DNA of 64,000 bases, taken from assembly GCA_900547945.1 (NCBI GenBank), contig URIT01000001.1, positions 1 to 64,000 of the forward strand, read 5' to 3'. The stretch's first letter is position 1, and each line of letters opens with the position of its first letter. Under the pieces are notes generated by a model, which worked only from the letters and a program-made list of their open reading frames with translations, ran no database searches and was not told the DNA's origin. Shown here one piece after another: positions 36,591-44,809 of the stretch. Source of the stretch: an uncultured bacterium (GTDB lineage: Bacteria; Verrucomicrobiota; Kiritimatiellia; RFP12; UBA1067). The position numbers were made by a program, and so were the translations under genes.

Positions 36591-37786
36591 AAGTCGGCGT
36601 TGAGTCAGTGACCGAACTTCTGTCGGAAGCGCCGGCGCTTCGTCCGCTTTTCCTGCGGTGGGCTCGGGCGACGGTGAAGGGGAGACGGCTGCCGGAGTCG
36701 TTTACGGGACCGGCGATCGACTTCGAGGCGCAACGGCGGCTGGAGGCGCTGTTGAAGACACGGACGGGACGTACAGGGGACGGGAAGGTCTTCGGGACGT
36801 TGCTGCCGACGCTGCGCGAACCGTCCGTCTGGCAGGAAGTCGCCGCGGCGCTGGGCGTGGGCGAAGCGGTTCAGGCAAAGGCGGAAGCGGTCGAGACCTT
36901 CTTGCTTCGGCTTACGTGGCAGTACCCGGCGGCCGGATTTGCGCTGGAGGCCCTGGGCGAGTCTTCGGAAGTCGTGCGCCATCTGTCCGATTCGGGGAAC
37001 CGTCCGAATTGGAAGACGCTGTTCGCATCCGTGCTGCGGATGACGCGCTGCCAGCCCGGTCGGTTGATGACGCTGTCGCAGCTGGGAGCCGACTGGTTTA
37101 ACGACAGCAAGATCCTGAGGTCGGGTCCGCTGAGGAGACAGCTCGTCCTGATTGTGGCGGCATTCGCGCGGACGGCATCCGATGATGAAAAGGAAATCCT
37201 TGCGTCGTTGGGCATTGAGGCGAATCCGTATACGAGTGCGGTGACGGTTTTCGCACCGTTCGGGTTCTGGCTCGACGACGGCACGTACTTCGACTTCCCG
37301 CTGCAGCTCTACCGGAAGGGACTCGTCTGTCAGCTGCCGGCGGAGACGGTGCTGCGGATCGTGCGCATCGACTGGCGTGGGGACGAGAAGAAGATCGCGA
37401 CAAGCGAGAACGCCGCGCCTCTTATCCGGTTTGTTGCGGTGGGGCGACCGGTCCTCTACACGGAAGGCTATCCCAATTGCGCGGTGCTAGAGTTGATGCG
37501 GTGCCTTTCTGGGCAAGGGCTTGTCGCTGCCCATTGGGGCGATGCGGATCTTGACGGATTGAACATTGCCGCACTGGTGCAGGACAATATGCCGGGCTCG
37601 CGCATTGTTGCGGAGGAGGTCATCGCGGTGCCAGGCTGCGTTCCGGGGATCCCTCTGACGGACGCGCAGCGGCAGCGCCTCGCGCGATTCCTGGAGCGCA
37701 ATCCGGCATGTCCGTACGGGGACTGCCTCAAGATGCTGCTGGACCGCGGATGCTGGTACGAGCAGGAGTCCTTTCCGTTGGGCTGA
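36587..37786 (+). CDS. jetD: Wadjet component JetD (TOPRIM nuclease)
   Basis: A 399-residue protein starting with GTG that overlaps jetC by GTGA. The C-terminal half has a TOPRIM fold: SENAAPL (Glu274), YTEGYPN (Glu293) and HWGDADLDGLNIA with Asp319, Asp321 and Asp323. The spacing of EN, EG and GDxDxxG resembles DUF2399-type JetD proteins. JetD cleaves plasmid DNA captured by the SMC complex. The N-terminal half would bind DNA or JetC. The exact Wadjet type needs profile searches. Confidence 0.88.
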   Translation: MKVGVESVTELLSEAPALRPLFLRWARATVKGRRLPESFTGPAIDFEAQRRLEALLKTRTGRTGDGKVFGTLLPTLREPSVWQEVAAALGVGEAVQAKAEAVETFLLRLTWQYPAAGFALEALGESSEVVRHLSDSGNRPNWKTLFASVLRMTRCQPGRLMTLSQLGADWFNDSKILRSGPLRRQLVLIVAAFARTASDDEKEILASLGIEANPYTSAVTVFAPFGFWLDDGTYFDFPLQLYRKGLVCQLPAETVLRIVRIDWRGDEKKIATSENAAPLIRFVAVGRPVLYTEGYPNCAVLELMRCLSGQGLVAAHWGDADLDGLNIAALVQDNMPGSRIVAEEVIAVPGCVPGIPLTDAQRQRLARFLERNPACPYGDCLKMLLDRGCWYEQESFPLG

Positions 37787-37798
37787 AGGAGTGTCGTG

Positions 37799-37993
37799 AT
37801 GAACAAGTTTACGCCAGAGAAACGCTCGAAGATCATGTCCGCGATCCGGTCGCGGGACACGCTGCCTGAGATCGTCGTCCGGAAGTGGCTTTTCGCACAG
37901 GGGTTCCGCTTCCGCGTCTGCGACAATGTGAAACATGCGATTGGAATGACGGCGGTCGTCCTGGCGGCTGCTTCGCTGCTTCGCTTCTGGTGA
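37799..37993 (+). pseudogene. Truncated very-short-patch-repair endonuclease (vsr 5' fragment)
   Basis: The first 40 or so residues match the start of Vsr endonucleases: NKFTPEKRSKIMSAIRSRDT, then LPEIVVRKWLFAQGFRFRV. The catalytic part (GKPDIV, then the CFWH region) is missing. From about 37920 the frame runs into unrelated sequence and stops at 37993. No continuation is found in the other plus-strand frames. An AAGGAG ribosome site is kept at 37786-37791. Vsr normally nicks T:G mismatches next to cytosine methylases; this copy cannot be active. It lies directly behind jetD and marks a deletion edge in the defence region. Confidence 0.8.
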
Positions 37994-38036
37994 AAGCGTG
38001 CTGGCAATTCTGCTGACGATTTGATAGGATGAACGG

Positions 38037-40103
38037 ATGAAACTCAAGAACAAGCTTTTGGCAATGGCGCTGGCGGGATCCGTCCTGCCGGTTTGGGCGG
38101 CGGGCGAGGCCCGGTGGATTTCCTATCCGGGCGATTACGGCATCTGGTGGGGCAACGAGCTGCAGAGCCAGCGTCTGCAGTGGGGTTCGCGCCTGACGCC
38201 GTTCTGGCCAATGTACGAACCGCATACGCGCGTTCTTTTCAGAAAGGACAACCTCGACATCCGCGAGGACGAGGAGCTTGAGGTCCGTTGCGACGGTCAC
38301 GCGGCGGTCTGCTACTGGACAGACAGATACGGCTACGTCGAAAGTTCGGCGATCGACGGGAAGTTCGTGCTGCCCAAGGGTTCGCGCGGCATCGAGATTA
38401 AGATCCAGAACACGGCGCGTCCGCCGTCCGTCTGGGTGAAGGGCAAGACGCTCGTGTCCGACGGGACGTGGAATGCCGGATGGACGACGACATGGGACAA
38501 GACGGAGGACGTGCCGGTCGATTCCTCCGCGCGATTCACCGATCCGACGACGCCGCCCGGACTCGCGAAGCTGCCGGTGAAGGAGAAGCTGCCGGTGGCG
38601 ACGATTCCGCTGGAGGGTCCGGCGGACGGCTTCACGCTGGCGGCGGATTTCGGCGAGGAGACCTACGGCTACCTGAAGCTGCGCGACGTGAAGGGCGCGG
38701 GCAAGGTCAAGGTCATCTACGCCGAGAGCGAAGCGGAACTGAAGGCCTTCGATCTAGCGAACACGAAGGCGGGCGCGCTGGACGGCTGGGAGATGCTGGA
38801 CCTTTCCGAGACGGCTGAATTCCGCCGCGAGATCGCGCACGGCTTCCGCTATGTGAGTCTCCGGCGCGTCTCGGGCGACGTGACGGTCGGTTCGATGGCG
38901 ATGGACTACGAGTGGAAGGACGTTCCGGTGCGCGGAAGCTTCCGCTGCAGCGATCCGGAGATCAACCGCATCTGGGACGTCTCCGTGCACACGCTCGAGC
39001 TCACCTGCCGCGAGGTCTTCATCGAAGGCGTCAAGCGCGACCACTGGGTGTGGAGCGGCGACGCGGTGCAGAGCTTCCTCATGAACTACTATGTCTTCGG
39101 CGATTACGACGGCTGCCGCGATACGCTCTGGACGCTACGCGGGAAGGATCCGGTGAAGGTGCATCTCAACCGCATCATGGACTACACGTTCTACTGGTTC
39201 GATGCGGTCGAGAAATACCGCCTCTATTCGGGGGACGCGAACATCGCCCGCCAGGTCTATCCTCGGATGAAGTCGCTCATGGAGTTCGCGATCGGACGCC
39301 TGGATGCCGAGGGACGGCCCGCCAACCGTCCCGGCGACTGGATGTTCATCGACTGGGCGCCGAAGCCGCTGCCGAACGAGGGTGGGGTGACGAGCTTCGA
39401 GCAGATGCTCCTCGTGCGGGCGCTCGAGGCGACGGCCTCGGTGGCGACGGAAGTCGGCGCGAGGGAGGATGCCGCGGCTTACCTGGCGCGGGCGAAGAAG
39501 CTGCGCGCGGAGATCGTGCCGCGGTACTGGAACGCCGAGAAGGGCGGACTCATGCACATGATCTACGCTGACGGCCGGACGGATCCGATGATCACGCGCT
39601 ATCCGAACATGTTCGGCCTCTTCTACGGCTACTTCGACAAGGCTCAGCAGGAGAGTGTCGTGAAGAACGTCATCTTCAACGATGACGTCCTCAAGATCCA
39701 GACGCCGTACATGCGTTTCTACGAACTCGAGTCGCTCTGCGCGCTGGGCCGACAGGCAGACGTCACGAAGGAGATCAAGGTCTACTGGGGCGGCATGCTC
39801 AAGCTTGGCGCGACGAGCTTCTGGGAGCTCTACAACCCGACCGAGTCGGGTGAGCAGCACTACGCGATGTACGGGCGCCGCTTCGGCAAGTCACTCTGCC
39901 ACGCGTGGGGCGCGAGCCCCGTCTATCTCCTCGGCAGGTACTACCTCGGCGTCACGCCGACCTCGCCGGGCTTCAAGACCTACGACGTGAAGCCGAACCT
40001 CGGCGGACTCGACTGGATCGAGGGCGACGTACCGACGCCGTGGGGCAGAATCCACGTCTATGCGGACAAGAATGGCCACAAGGTGACCGAGATCCGCGAC
40101 TGA
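38037..40103 (+). CDS. Secreted GH78-like alpha-L-rhamnosidase
   Basis: A 688-residue enzyme with a signal peptide (about 1-21). It has N-terminal beta domains, an (alpha/alpha)6 barrel and a C-terminal beta domain. FIEGVKRDHWVWSGDAVQS carries Glu330 near the usual general-acid region, and FWELYNPTESGEQHYAM holds Glu597, a likely catalytic base. The usual RDERxGW motif is changed to RDHWVW, so the substrate may differ from typical rhamnosides. There is no second carbohydrate gene beside it except the permease fragment that follows. Confidence 0.8.
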   Translation: MKLKNKLLAMALAGSVLPVWAAGEARWISYPGDYGIWWGNELQSQRLQWGSRLTPFWPMYEPHTRVLFRKDNLDIREDEELEVRCDGHAAVCYWTDRYGYVESSAIDGKFVLPKGSRGIEIKIQNTARPPSVWVKGKTLVSDGTWNAGWTTTWDKTEDVPVDSSARFTDPTTPPGLAKLPVKEKLPVATIPLEGPADGFTLAADFGEETYGYLKLRDVKGAGKVKVIYAESEAELKAFDLANTKAGALDGWEMLDLSETAEFRREIAHGFRYVSLRRVSGDVTVGSMAMDYEWKDVPVRGSFRCSDPEINRIWDVSVHTLELTCREVFIEGVKRDHWVWSGDAVQSFLMNYYVFGDYDGCRDTLWTLRGKDPVKVHLNRIMDYTFYWFDAVEKYRLYSGDANIARQVYPRMKSLMEFAIGRLDAEGRPANRPGDWMFIDWAPKPLPNEGGVTSFEQMLLVRALEATASVATEVGAREDAAAYLARAKKLRAEIVPRYWNAEKGGLMHMIYADGRTDPMITRYPNMFGLFYGYFDKAQQESVVKNVIFNDDVLKIQTPYMRFYELESLCALGRQADVTKEIKVYWGGMLKLGATSFWELYNPTESGEQHYAMYGRRFGKSLCHAWGASPVYLLGRYYLGVTPTSPGFKTYDVKPNLGGLDWIEGDVPTPWGRIHVYADKNGHKVTEIRD

Positions 40104-40119
40104 ACGCCGGACCCTCGCC

Positions 40120-40258
40120 TCATTTCATCGAGGGGAGGACGATGCTGCGGAGGATGACCTTCTGAAAGAGAAGGAAGACGGCCGCTGTCGGAATCAAGAC
40201 CAGAACGAAGCCGGCCATGACGCACCAGGGCTGCCCGGCGAACGTGTCCGTCGACAGT
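40120..40258 (-). pseudogene. 3' fragment of a carbohydrate ABC-transporter permease gene
   Basis: On the minus strand the last 45 or so codons of a MalG/UgpE-type permease can be read to a proper TGA: TFAGQPWCVMAGFVLVL, then PTAAVFLLFQKVILRS, ending PSMK. This is the final transmembrane helix and the family's closing FxQ..I...K segment. Before it (higher coordinates) the sequence turns into an unrelated palindrome, so the rest of the gene is lost. It lies between the rhamnosidase and ftsB-like genes and may be a relic of a sugar-uptake operon. Confidence 0.7.
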
Positions 40259-40271
40259 TTACAATCGCACC

Positions 40272-40298
40272 CCGAATCGGGCGACAGTGCCGATTCGG
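40272..40298. repeat. Perfect 9-bp inverted repeat
   Basis: CCGAATCGG at 40272-40280 and CCGATTCGG at 40290-40298 are exact inverse complements with a 9-base loop. There is no T-run, so an operator or a remnant repeat is more likely than a terminator. It lies at the broken edge of the permease fragment. Confidence 0.6.
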
Positions 40299-40345
40299 CT
40301 TGACTTCCGCGCCTGAATAATCTTAGAATATGCGCCCAGCGGCAC

Positions 40346-40630
40346 ATGAACAAGTTTCTCCATAGAATCCTCCAGGTCTTCTTCTTCCTTGGTTTCATTA
40401 GCATCGTCGTGACGGGCGTGATGGTCTCCTACCCGAAGTACCGACAGGCGAGCGGCCTGGCGTCCGAACGGGAGCGCATCCTCCGCCGCAGCGACGAGAA
40501 GAACCGGGAAATCGCGGAAATCCGTGCGAAACAGCGGCGGTTCAACACCGACCGCGAGTTCGTCGAGGCGCTGGCGCGCCGGAACCGGCGTGTCTTCCCG
40601 GGTGAACTCGTGTTCATCTTCGACGATTGA
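40346..40630 (+). CDS. FtsB/DivIC-like septum formation initiator
   Basis: A 94-residue bitopic protein. A transmembrane helix (about 9-28) is followed by a coiled coil (ASERERILRRSDEKNREIAEI) and a short C-terminal region ending GELVFIFDD. This layout is typical of FtsB/DivIC, which link FtsL and FtsQ in the divisome. A -10-like TTAGAAT at 40320-40326 lies about 20 bases before the start. Its stop overlaps the next gene by TTGA. Confidence 0.8.
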   Translation: MNKFLHRILQVFFFLGFISIVVTGVMVSYPKYRQASGLASERERILRRSDEKNREIAEIRAKQRRFNTDREFVEALARRNRRVFPGELVFIFDD

Positions 40631-41343
40631 GCGGTGCGGTGGCGGGGGCGTTGAGATTTCTGCTGGCGGGGGCGGCGTTGCCGCTCGCATGGGGCGTGAC
40701 GCGGTCGCTCGTCGATGTGATGGGTGAGATTCCGACGGAGGGAGGGGCCGTTGTGCCGCTTGGCGTGGTGGCCGTGATCGCGGGACTTGTCGCCCAGCTG
40801 GCCGTCTGGAAGTTCCTGCCGCTGCCCGTCCGGGCCTACGTCCTCGGACACGAACTCACGCACGCCCTGTGGGGACTCCTCTTCGGCGCGCGCGTCTCCA
40901 AGCTGCGCGTCGGGACATCCGGCGGATCCGTGACGCTTTCGAAGTCGAACGTGTGGATCACCCTCGCGCCGTACTTCTTCCCGTTCTACACCGTGGTCGT
41001 CGCGCTCATCGCCCTCGCCGTGCGGTGCTTCGTCTCCCCGCTCCCGATGCCGGGAGCCTGGCTCTTCGCGGTGGGGTTCACCTGGTGCTTCCACTGCTGC
41101 TTCACGATCCGCTCGCTCCTGCAGCATCAGCCGGACATCGAGGAATACGGGCGGCTCTTCTCCTACGTGCTCATCTGGATCTTCAACGTCGTCGGCGTCG
41201 CCGTGTGGATTGTCTGCACGGCGGGAATCCCCTGGACGGCCTTCGCCCGTTCGCTTCTCTCGCGTGCGGCCGGCGCCTACCTCGCCGTCGGCTCCGGCGC
41301 CGCGTGGCTCTCTGAATCCCTCCGTGCGCTTCTCCGGGGCTGA
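40627..41343 (+). CDS. Multi-pass membrane protein with a HELTH motif
   Basis: A 238-residue protein with about five transmembrane helices. GHELTHALWG within the first half is an HExxH zinc motif next to a helix, as in M50 intramembrane proteases. A later NPDG-like partner motif is not seen; QHQPDIEEYG may supply a third ligand. It could be a membrane metalloprotease or an M50-like fold without activity. It begins with TTG overlapping the ftsB-like stop, which suggests translation coupling with a division protein. Confidence 0.65.
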   Translation: MSGAVAGALRFLLAGAALPLAWGVTRSLVDVMGEIPTEGGAVVPLGVVAVIAGLVAQLAVWKFLPLPVRAYVLGHELTHALWGLLFGARVSKLRVGTSGGSVTLSKSNVWITLAPYFFPFYTVVVALIALAVRCFVSPLPMPGAWLFAVGFTWCFHCCFTIRSLLQHQPDIEEYGRLFSYVLIWIFNVVGVAVWIVCTAGIPWTAFARSLLSRAAGAYLAVGSGAAWLSESLRALLRG

Positions 41344-41361
41344 GCCTGCCTCCTGTCTGAA

Positions 41362-42435
41362 ATGGCGATAAACCTCTACGTCCATTTCCCGTTCTGCAGG
41401 GCCAAGTGTGCCTACTGCGCGCTCCTCTCCCGCGCCGGTTCGACGGCGGCGGCACGGGCCGCGCATGTCGCGCGCGTTCTCCGCGAACTCCCGGAAGGGC
41501 CGTTCGAAACCGTCTACTTCGGGGGTGGTACGCCCGCCCTCTGCGATCTCGCACCGCTTCTCGCCGCGCTGAAGCCGCGCCTTGCGCCGGGTGCCGAGTT
41601 CACCGTGGAACTCCACCCGGCAGATGTGGCGGCTGCCCTTTTGGACACGTTGCGCCACGGTGGCGTGAACCGCATTTCCCTCGGCGTGCAGAGTTTCGAC
41701 GACGCGGCGCTCGCGGCGATGGGGCGCGGGCATACGGCATGTGAGGCCGAGGCGGCCTTCCGCCGTGTCCAGGCCGTCTTCCCGAATGCCGGCCTCGACC
41801 TCATCGCCGGTTGGCCGGGGACGGCGGAGACCTCCTGGCGTACGACGCTCGCGCGCGCCCGTGCGCTTGAACCCGTCCACATGAGCTGCTACACGCTCAT
41901 CCGCGAGCCGAAGACACGGCTCGACCGCGCGGTTCGCGCGGGACGGCTTACACTGCCGGACGACGAAGCCGCGCTCGGGCAGATTGCCGCCGCCCACGAG
42001 GTCTTCGCCGCCGCCGGGCTCGTCCGTTATGAAGTCTCGAACTACGCGAAGCCCGGCTTCGCCTGCCGTCACAATTCCGCCGTCTGGCGTGGCGAGGACT
42101 ACGTCGGACTCGGCGAGGGCGCGCATGGCCGCCTCGGCCTCACGCGAACAGTCGGCACCGCCACGGGCTATGAAACGACGGCGGTCACGGAACGGGAGGA
42201 CGCCTTCGAGCGTGCCGTCCTGGGGCTGCGCACCGCCGCCGGACTCGACCTCGCCGACGTTGCGCGTCGCCACCCGCTCCTCGCGCCGTACCTCCCCGCC
42301 TGGCACACGCGCCTGATGGCGCTCGTCGCGCCCGGCATCCTGTCTGTTCCTACCCCCCGCCGCTTCGTCCCCACGGCGCGCGGCTTCGAGGTCTGCGACG
42401 CCGTCATGGCCGAACTCGCCCCTGATGAAACGTGA
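41362..42435 (+). CDS. hemW: HemW-like radical SAM protein
   Basis: A 357-residue radical SAM protein. The cluster motif is CRAKCAYC (Cys12, Cys16, Cys19), with YFGGGTPALC, SLGVQSFDD and NYAKPGFACRHN as HemW/HemN landmarks. HemW is a haem chaperone rather than the coproporphyrinogen oxidase HemN, as judged by its length and the N-terminal MAINLYVHFPFC. It ends an operon starting with the ftsB-like gene. Confidence 0.9.
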   Translation: MAINLYVHFPFCRAKCAYCALLSRAGSTAAARAAHVARVLRELPEGPFETVYFGGGTPALCDLAPLLAALKPRLAPGAEFTVELHPADVAAALLDTLRHGGVNRISLGVQSFDDAALAAMGRGHTACEAEAAFRRVQAVFPNAGLDLIAGWPGTAETSWRTTLARARALEPVHMSCYTLIREPKTRLDRAVRAGRLTLPDDEAALGQIAAAHEVFAAAGLVRYEVSNYAKPGFACRHNSAVWRGEDYVGLGEGAHGRLGLTRTVGTATGYETTAVTEREDAFERAVLGLRTAAGLDLADVARRHPLLAPYLPAWHTRLMALVAPGILSVPTPRRFVPTARGFEVCDAVMAELAPDET

Positions 42436-42489
42436 GCGGGACAAAAAGCCTAATTCCCACTCCCCAACCACCAAGCCCCAGACGTATGC

Positions 42490-42495
42490 TATACT
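42490..42495 (+). promoter_or_regulatory. Promoter -10 box, leaderless arrangement
   Basis: TATACT at 42490-42495 ends 8 bases before the ATG at 42504, with no ribosome site. It gives the leucine-rich-repeat gene its own transcript. Confidence 0.6.
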
Positions 42496-42503
42496 ATTCC
42501 GCC

Positions 42504-43286
42504 ATGAGACAGACCCTTCTGATTCTTGCCACGGTCGCGTGCGCCGCGCTGACCGGATGCTTCGACAACCACGGGCGTCCGCAGGATGCGACGCCCGTCA
42601 CCTCCCTTGCGGCGCTTGCCGCCACGAACCGCGCCGAAGTCGTGCGCCTCTATCTGCGCGGCGGCGCGGAGCCGCTGGCGAAGGGGGCCCTGGCGGACCT
42701 CCCCCGTTTGCGCGAGCTGGACCTCTCGGAGCGCGCGCTGGCGGCGGTGCCGGAGGAGGTCTTCGCGCTTCCGTCGCTGGAACGGTTCTGGTTCGCTCGC
42801 AACCAGTTGGCGGAATGCCCCGCCGCGCTCGCGAAGCTGCCCGCGCTCACGTACCTGAACCTGGACGGCAACAGGCTGACGGCGGTGCCGGAGGCGCTGG
42901 GCGACGCCGCGCGTCTGCGCTACCTGCGGCTCAACGAGAACCAGCTCGCGGACCTTCCGGCGGCGTTGGGGAGGCTGAAGGAGCTTCGCCGCTTCTACGC
43001 GGTGCGCAACAGGCTGACGGCGGTGCCCGCGTTCCTGAAGGAGTGTCCGCTGGTCGAGGACGTCATCCTCGACCACAACGCAATCACCGAGGTGCCCGCG
43101 TGGCTGACGGCGCTGCCCGCGCTGCGGAGCGTGTCGCTGACGGGGTGCCGCATCGCGAAACTCCCGGATGATTTGTCCGGCTGGCGGAAGCTGGAGGCGC
43201 TGTCGCTCGCGGGGTGTCCGATCCCCGCCGACGAGATGAAGCGCATCCGGAAGGCGCTCGGTGACGACGTGGCCGTCACCTTCTAG
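42504..43286 (+). CDS. Leucine-rich-repeat lipoprotein
   Basis: A 260-residue protein with a lipoprotein leader (AALTGC, Cys19). About seven LRR units of 22-23 residues follow (LPRLRELDLSERAL, LPALTYLNLDGNRL, AARLRYLRLNENQL, and so on). They resemble bacterial LRR proteins with the LxxLP pattern. LRR domains bind proteins; the partner is unknown. The start at 42504 is chosen for its lipoprotein leader; an earlier in-frame ATG at 42432 lies before the promoter. It is followed after 4 bases by the MATE gene. Confidence 0.82.
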   Translation: MRQTLLILATVACAALTGCFDNHGRPQDATPVTSLAALAATNRAEVVRLYLRGGAEPLAKGALADLPRLRELDLSERALAAVPEEVFALPSLERFWFARNQLAECPAALAKLPALTYLNLDGNRLTAVPEALGDAARLRYLRLNENQLADLPAALGRLKELRRFYAVRNRLTAVPAFLKECPLVEDVILDHNAITEVPAWLTALPALRSVSLTGCRIAKLPDDLSGWRKLEALSLAGCPIPADEMKRIRKALGDDVAVTF

Positions 43287-43290
43287 CGCG

Positions 43291-44703
43291 ATGCGGGCAC
43301 AGGAACGACTGAAGGACCTTGCGGAGGCGCCCCTTGGGCGTCTCCTTGTGCGTTTTTCGTGGCCCGCGCTCGTCTCGATGTCGTTGAACGCGCTCTACGC
43401 GATCATCGACCGCGTGTACGTCGGGCATGGGTGCGGCCAGGACGCGATGGCGGGCATCACGCTCGCGTTCCCGATCATGATGTTGTTTGGCGCGTTCGGC
43501 GTGTTCGTCGGCGCGGGGCACGCGGCGCTCCTCTCGATCAAGCTCGGGGAAGGGGACCGCACCGCGTGCGAGAAGATCCTCGGGGAACTCGTGGCGTTCA
43601 AGCTCGCGTTCTTCTGCGTGCTGCCGCCGCTCGTCTTCCTCTTCCTCGACCCGATCCTGCGTGCGACGGGCGGGGACGGCGTGACGCCCGGCGCGCTCGA
43701 ACAGGCGAAGGTCTACCTGCGCATCGTCCTCTTTTCGCACGTCTTCTCCCATCTCGCCTACGGCCTTTCCGCCACGATGCGCAGCGAGGGGGCCGTGGTG
43801 CCGTCCATGATGTGCATGGTGGTGGGCTTTGGCGTGAACCTGGTGCTGGACCCGATTTTCATCTTCGGGTGCGGAATGGGCGTGGCGGGGGCGGCCTGGG
43901 CGACGGTGATCGCCATGCTCGTCTCCTGCCTGTGGGCGTTCGCCTACTACCGTCCGGGGCACAGCGCGGTGCGGCTGAGGCTGCGCCGGATCGGCTTCTA
44001 CCGGGCCTATGCGGGGCGGGCGGCGGGCATCGGGCTTTCGCCGGCCCTGCAGCAGCTGATGGGGAGCCTGATCAACGTTTCGATGCAGATCGCGTTCGCG
44101 AAGTGGGCGGTTGACAGGGCATCCGCCACGACGCAGATCGCCTCGCTCGGCGTCTTCCAGATGGTGATGATGCTTTTCTTCATGCCCATCCTTGGCGTCC
44201 AGCAGGGACTCGCTCCGATCATCGGCTACTGCTGGGGCGCCCGCAGCTACGCGCGCGTGCGGCGCGTGCTGCTGCTCGGCCTCGCCGTGACGACCGCCTG
44301 CTGCACGTTCGCCGCGCTCGCGCAGGTGCTCGTGCCGGAGCCGATCGTGCGGATCTTCACGGACGGCGCCGACCGGGCCTTCCTCGCCCTCGCGGCGGGC
44401 GACCTGCGGCTCGCGAACTGCATGCTCTGGTGCATCGGGCTCAACGTGGTGGCGACCACCTACTTCCAGTCCATCGGGCACCCCTGGACGGCGACCTTCC
44501 TCTCGATGCTGCGCCAGTTCCTCTGTCTGCTGCCCTGCGTGTGGATCCTGCCCTGCTTCTTCTCGGACCATACGTTCGCGATCTGGGTCTCGCTGCCGAT
44601 TTCGGACGTTCTTGCCTTCTTCGCGACGATTCCCCCGTTCCTGCTCCATCTCCGCTTCCTCGGTCGGGTCGGCCGACGGGTGGCGAAGAGAAGCGTGGCA
44701 TGA
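43291..44703 (+). CDS. MATE-family efflux transporter
   Basis: A 470-residue membrane protein with twelve predicted helices. The N-terminal part has WPALVSMSLNALYAIIDRVYVG, marked by its ends WPALVSM and DRVYVG, as in the DinF/NorM branch. GxGxA and AxxRSEG-like segments (ATMRSEGAVVPSM, GVNLVLDPIF) fit MATE exporters. It should export a drug, a cell-wall precursor or another organic cation with Na+ or H+. Its stop overlaps an ATG of a decayed reading frame. Confidence 0.9.
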   Translation: MRAQERLKDLAEAPLGRLLVRFSWPALVSMSLNALYAIIDRVYVGHGCGQDAMAGITLAFPIMMLFGAFGVFVGAGHAALLSIKLGEGDRTACEKILGELVAFKLAFFCVLPPLVFLFLDPILRATGGDGVTPGALEQAKVYLRIVLFSHVFSHLAYGLSATMRSEGAVVPSMMCMVVGFGVNLVLDPIFIFGCGMGVAGAAWATVIAMLVSCLWAFAYYRPGHSAVRLRLRRIGFYRAYAGRAAGIGLSPALQQLMGSLINVSMQIAFAKWAVDRASATTQIASLGVFQMVMMLFFMPILGVQQGLAPIIGYCWGARSYARVRRVLLLGLAVTTACCTFAALAQVLVPEPIVRIFTDGADRAFLALAAGDLRLANCMLWCIGLNVVATTYFQSIGHPWTATFLSMLRQFLCLLPCVWILPCFFSDHTFAIWVSLPISDVLAFFATIPPFLLHLRFLGRVGRRVAKRSVA

Positions 44704-44802
44704 AGGCGTTGATTCTGACGGGCTCGGGCTGGAAGGAATCCTCCCCGCTATCTGGCGGGAGGCGTCGTGGAGGGCGAATGGGACGACGAGGTTGTCATCT
44801 AG
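44700..44802 (+). pseudogene. Decayed small reading frame after the MATE gene
   Basis: An ATG overlapping the MATE stop opens MKALILTGSGWKES, which looks like a protein start. The same strand in the next frame then reads PPRYLAGGVVEGEWDDEVVI to a TAG at 44800-44802, which also looks coding. A single-base frameshift near 44745 would join them. I do not recognise the family. The rest of the gene is missing; a palindromic repeat copy follows directly. Confidence 0.4.
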
Positions 44803-44809
44803 ACGGGAG

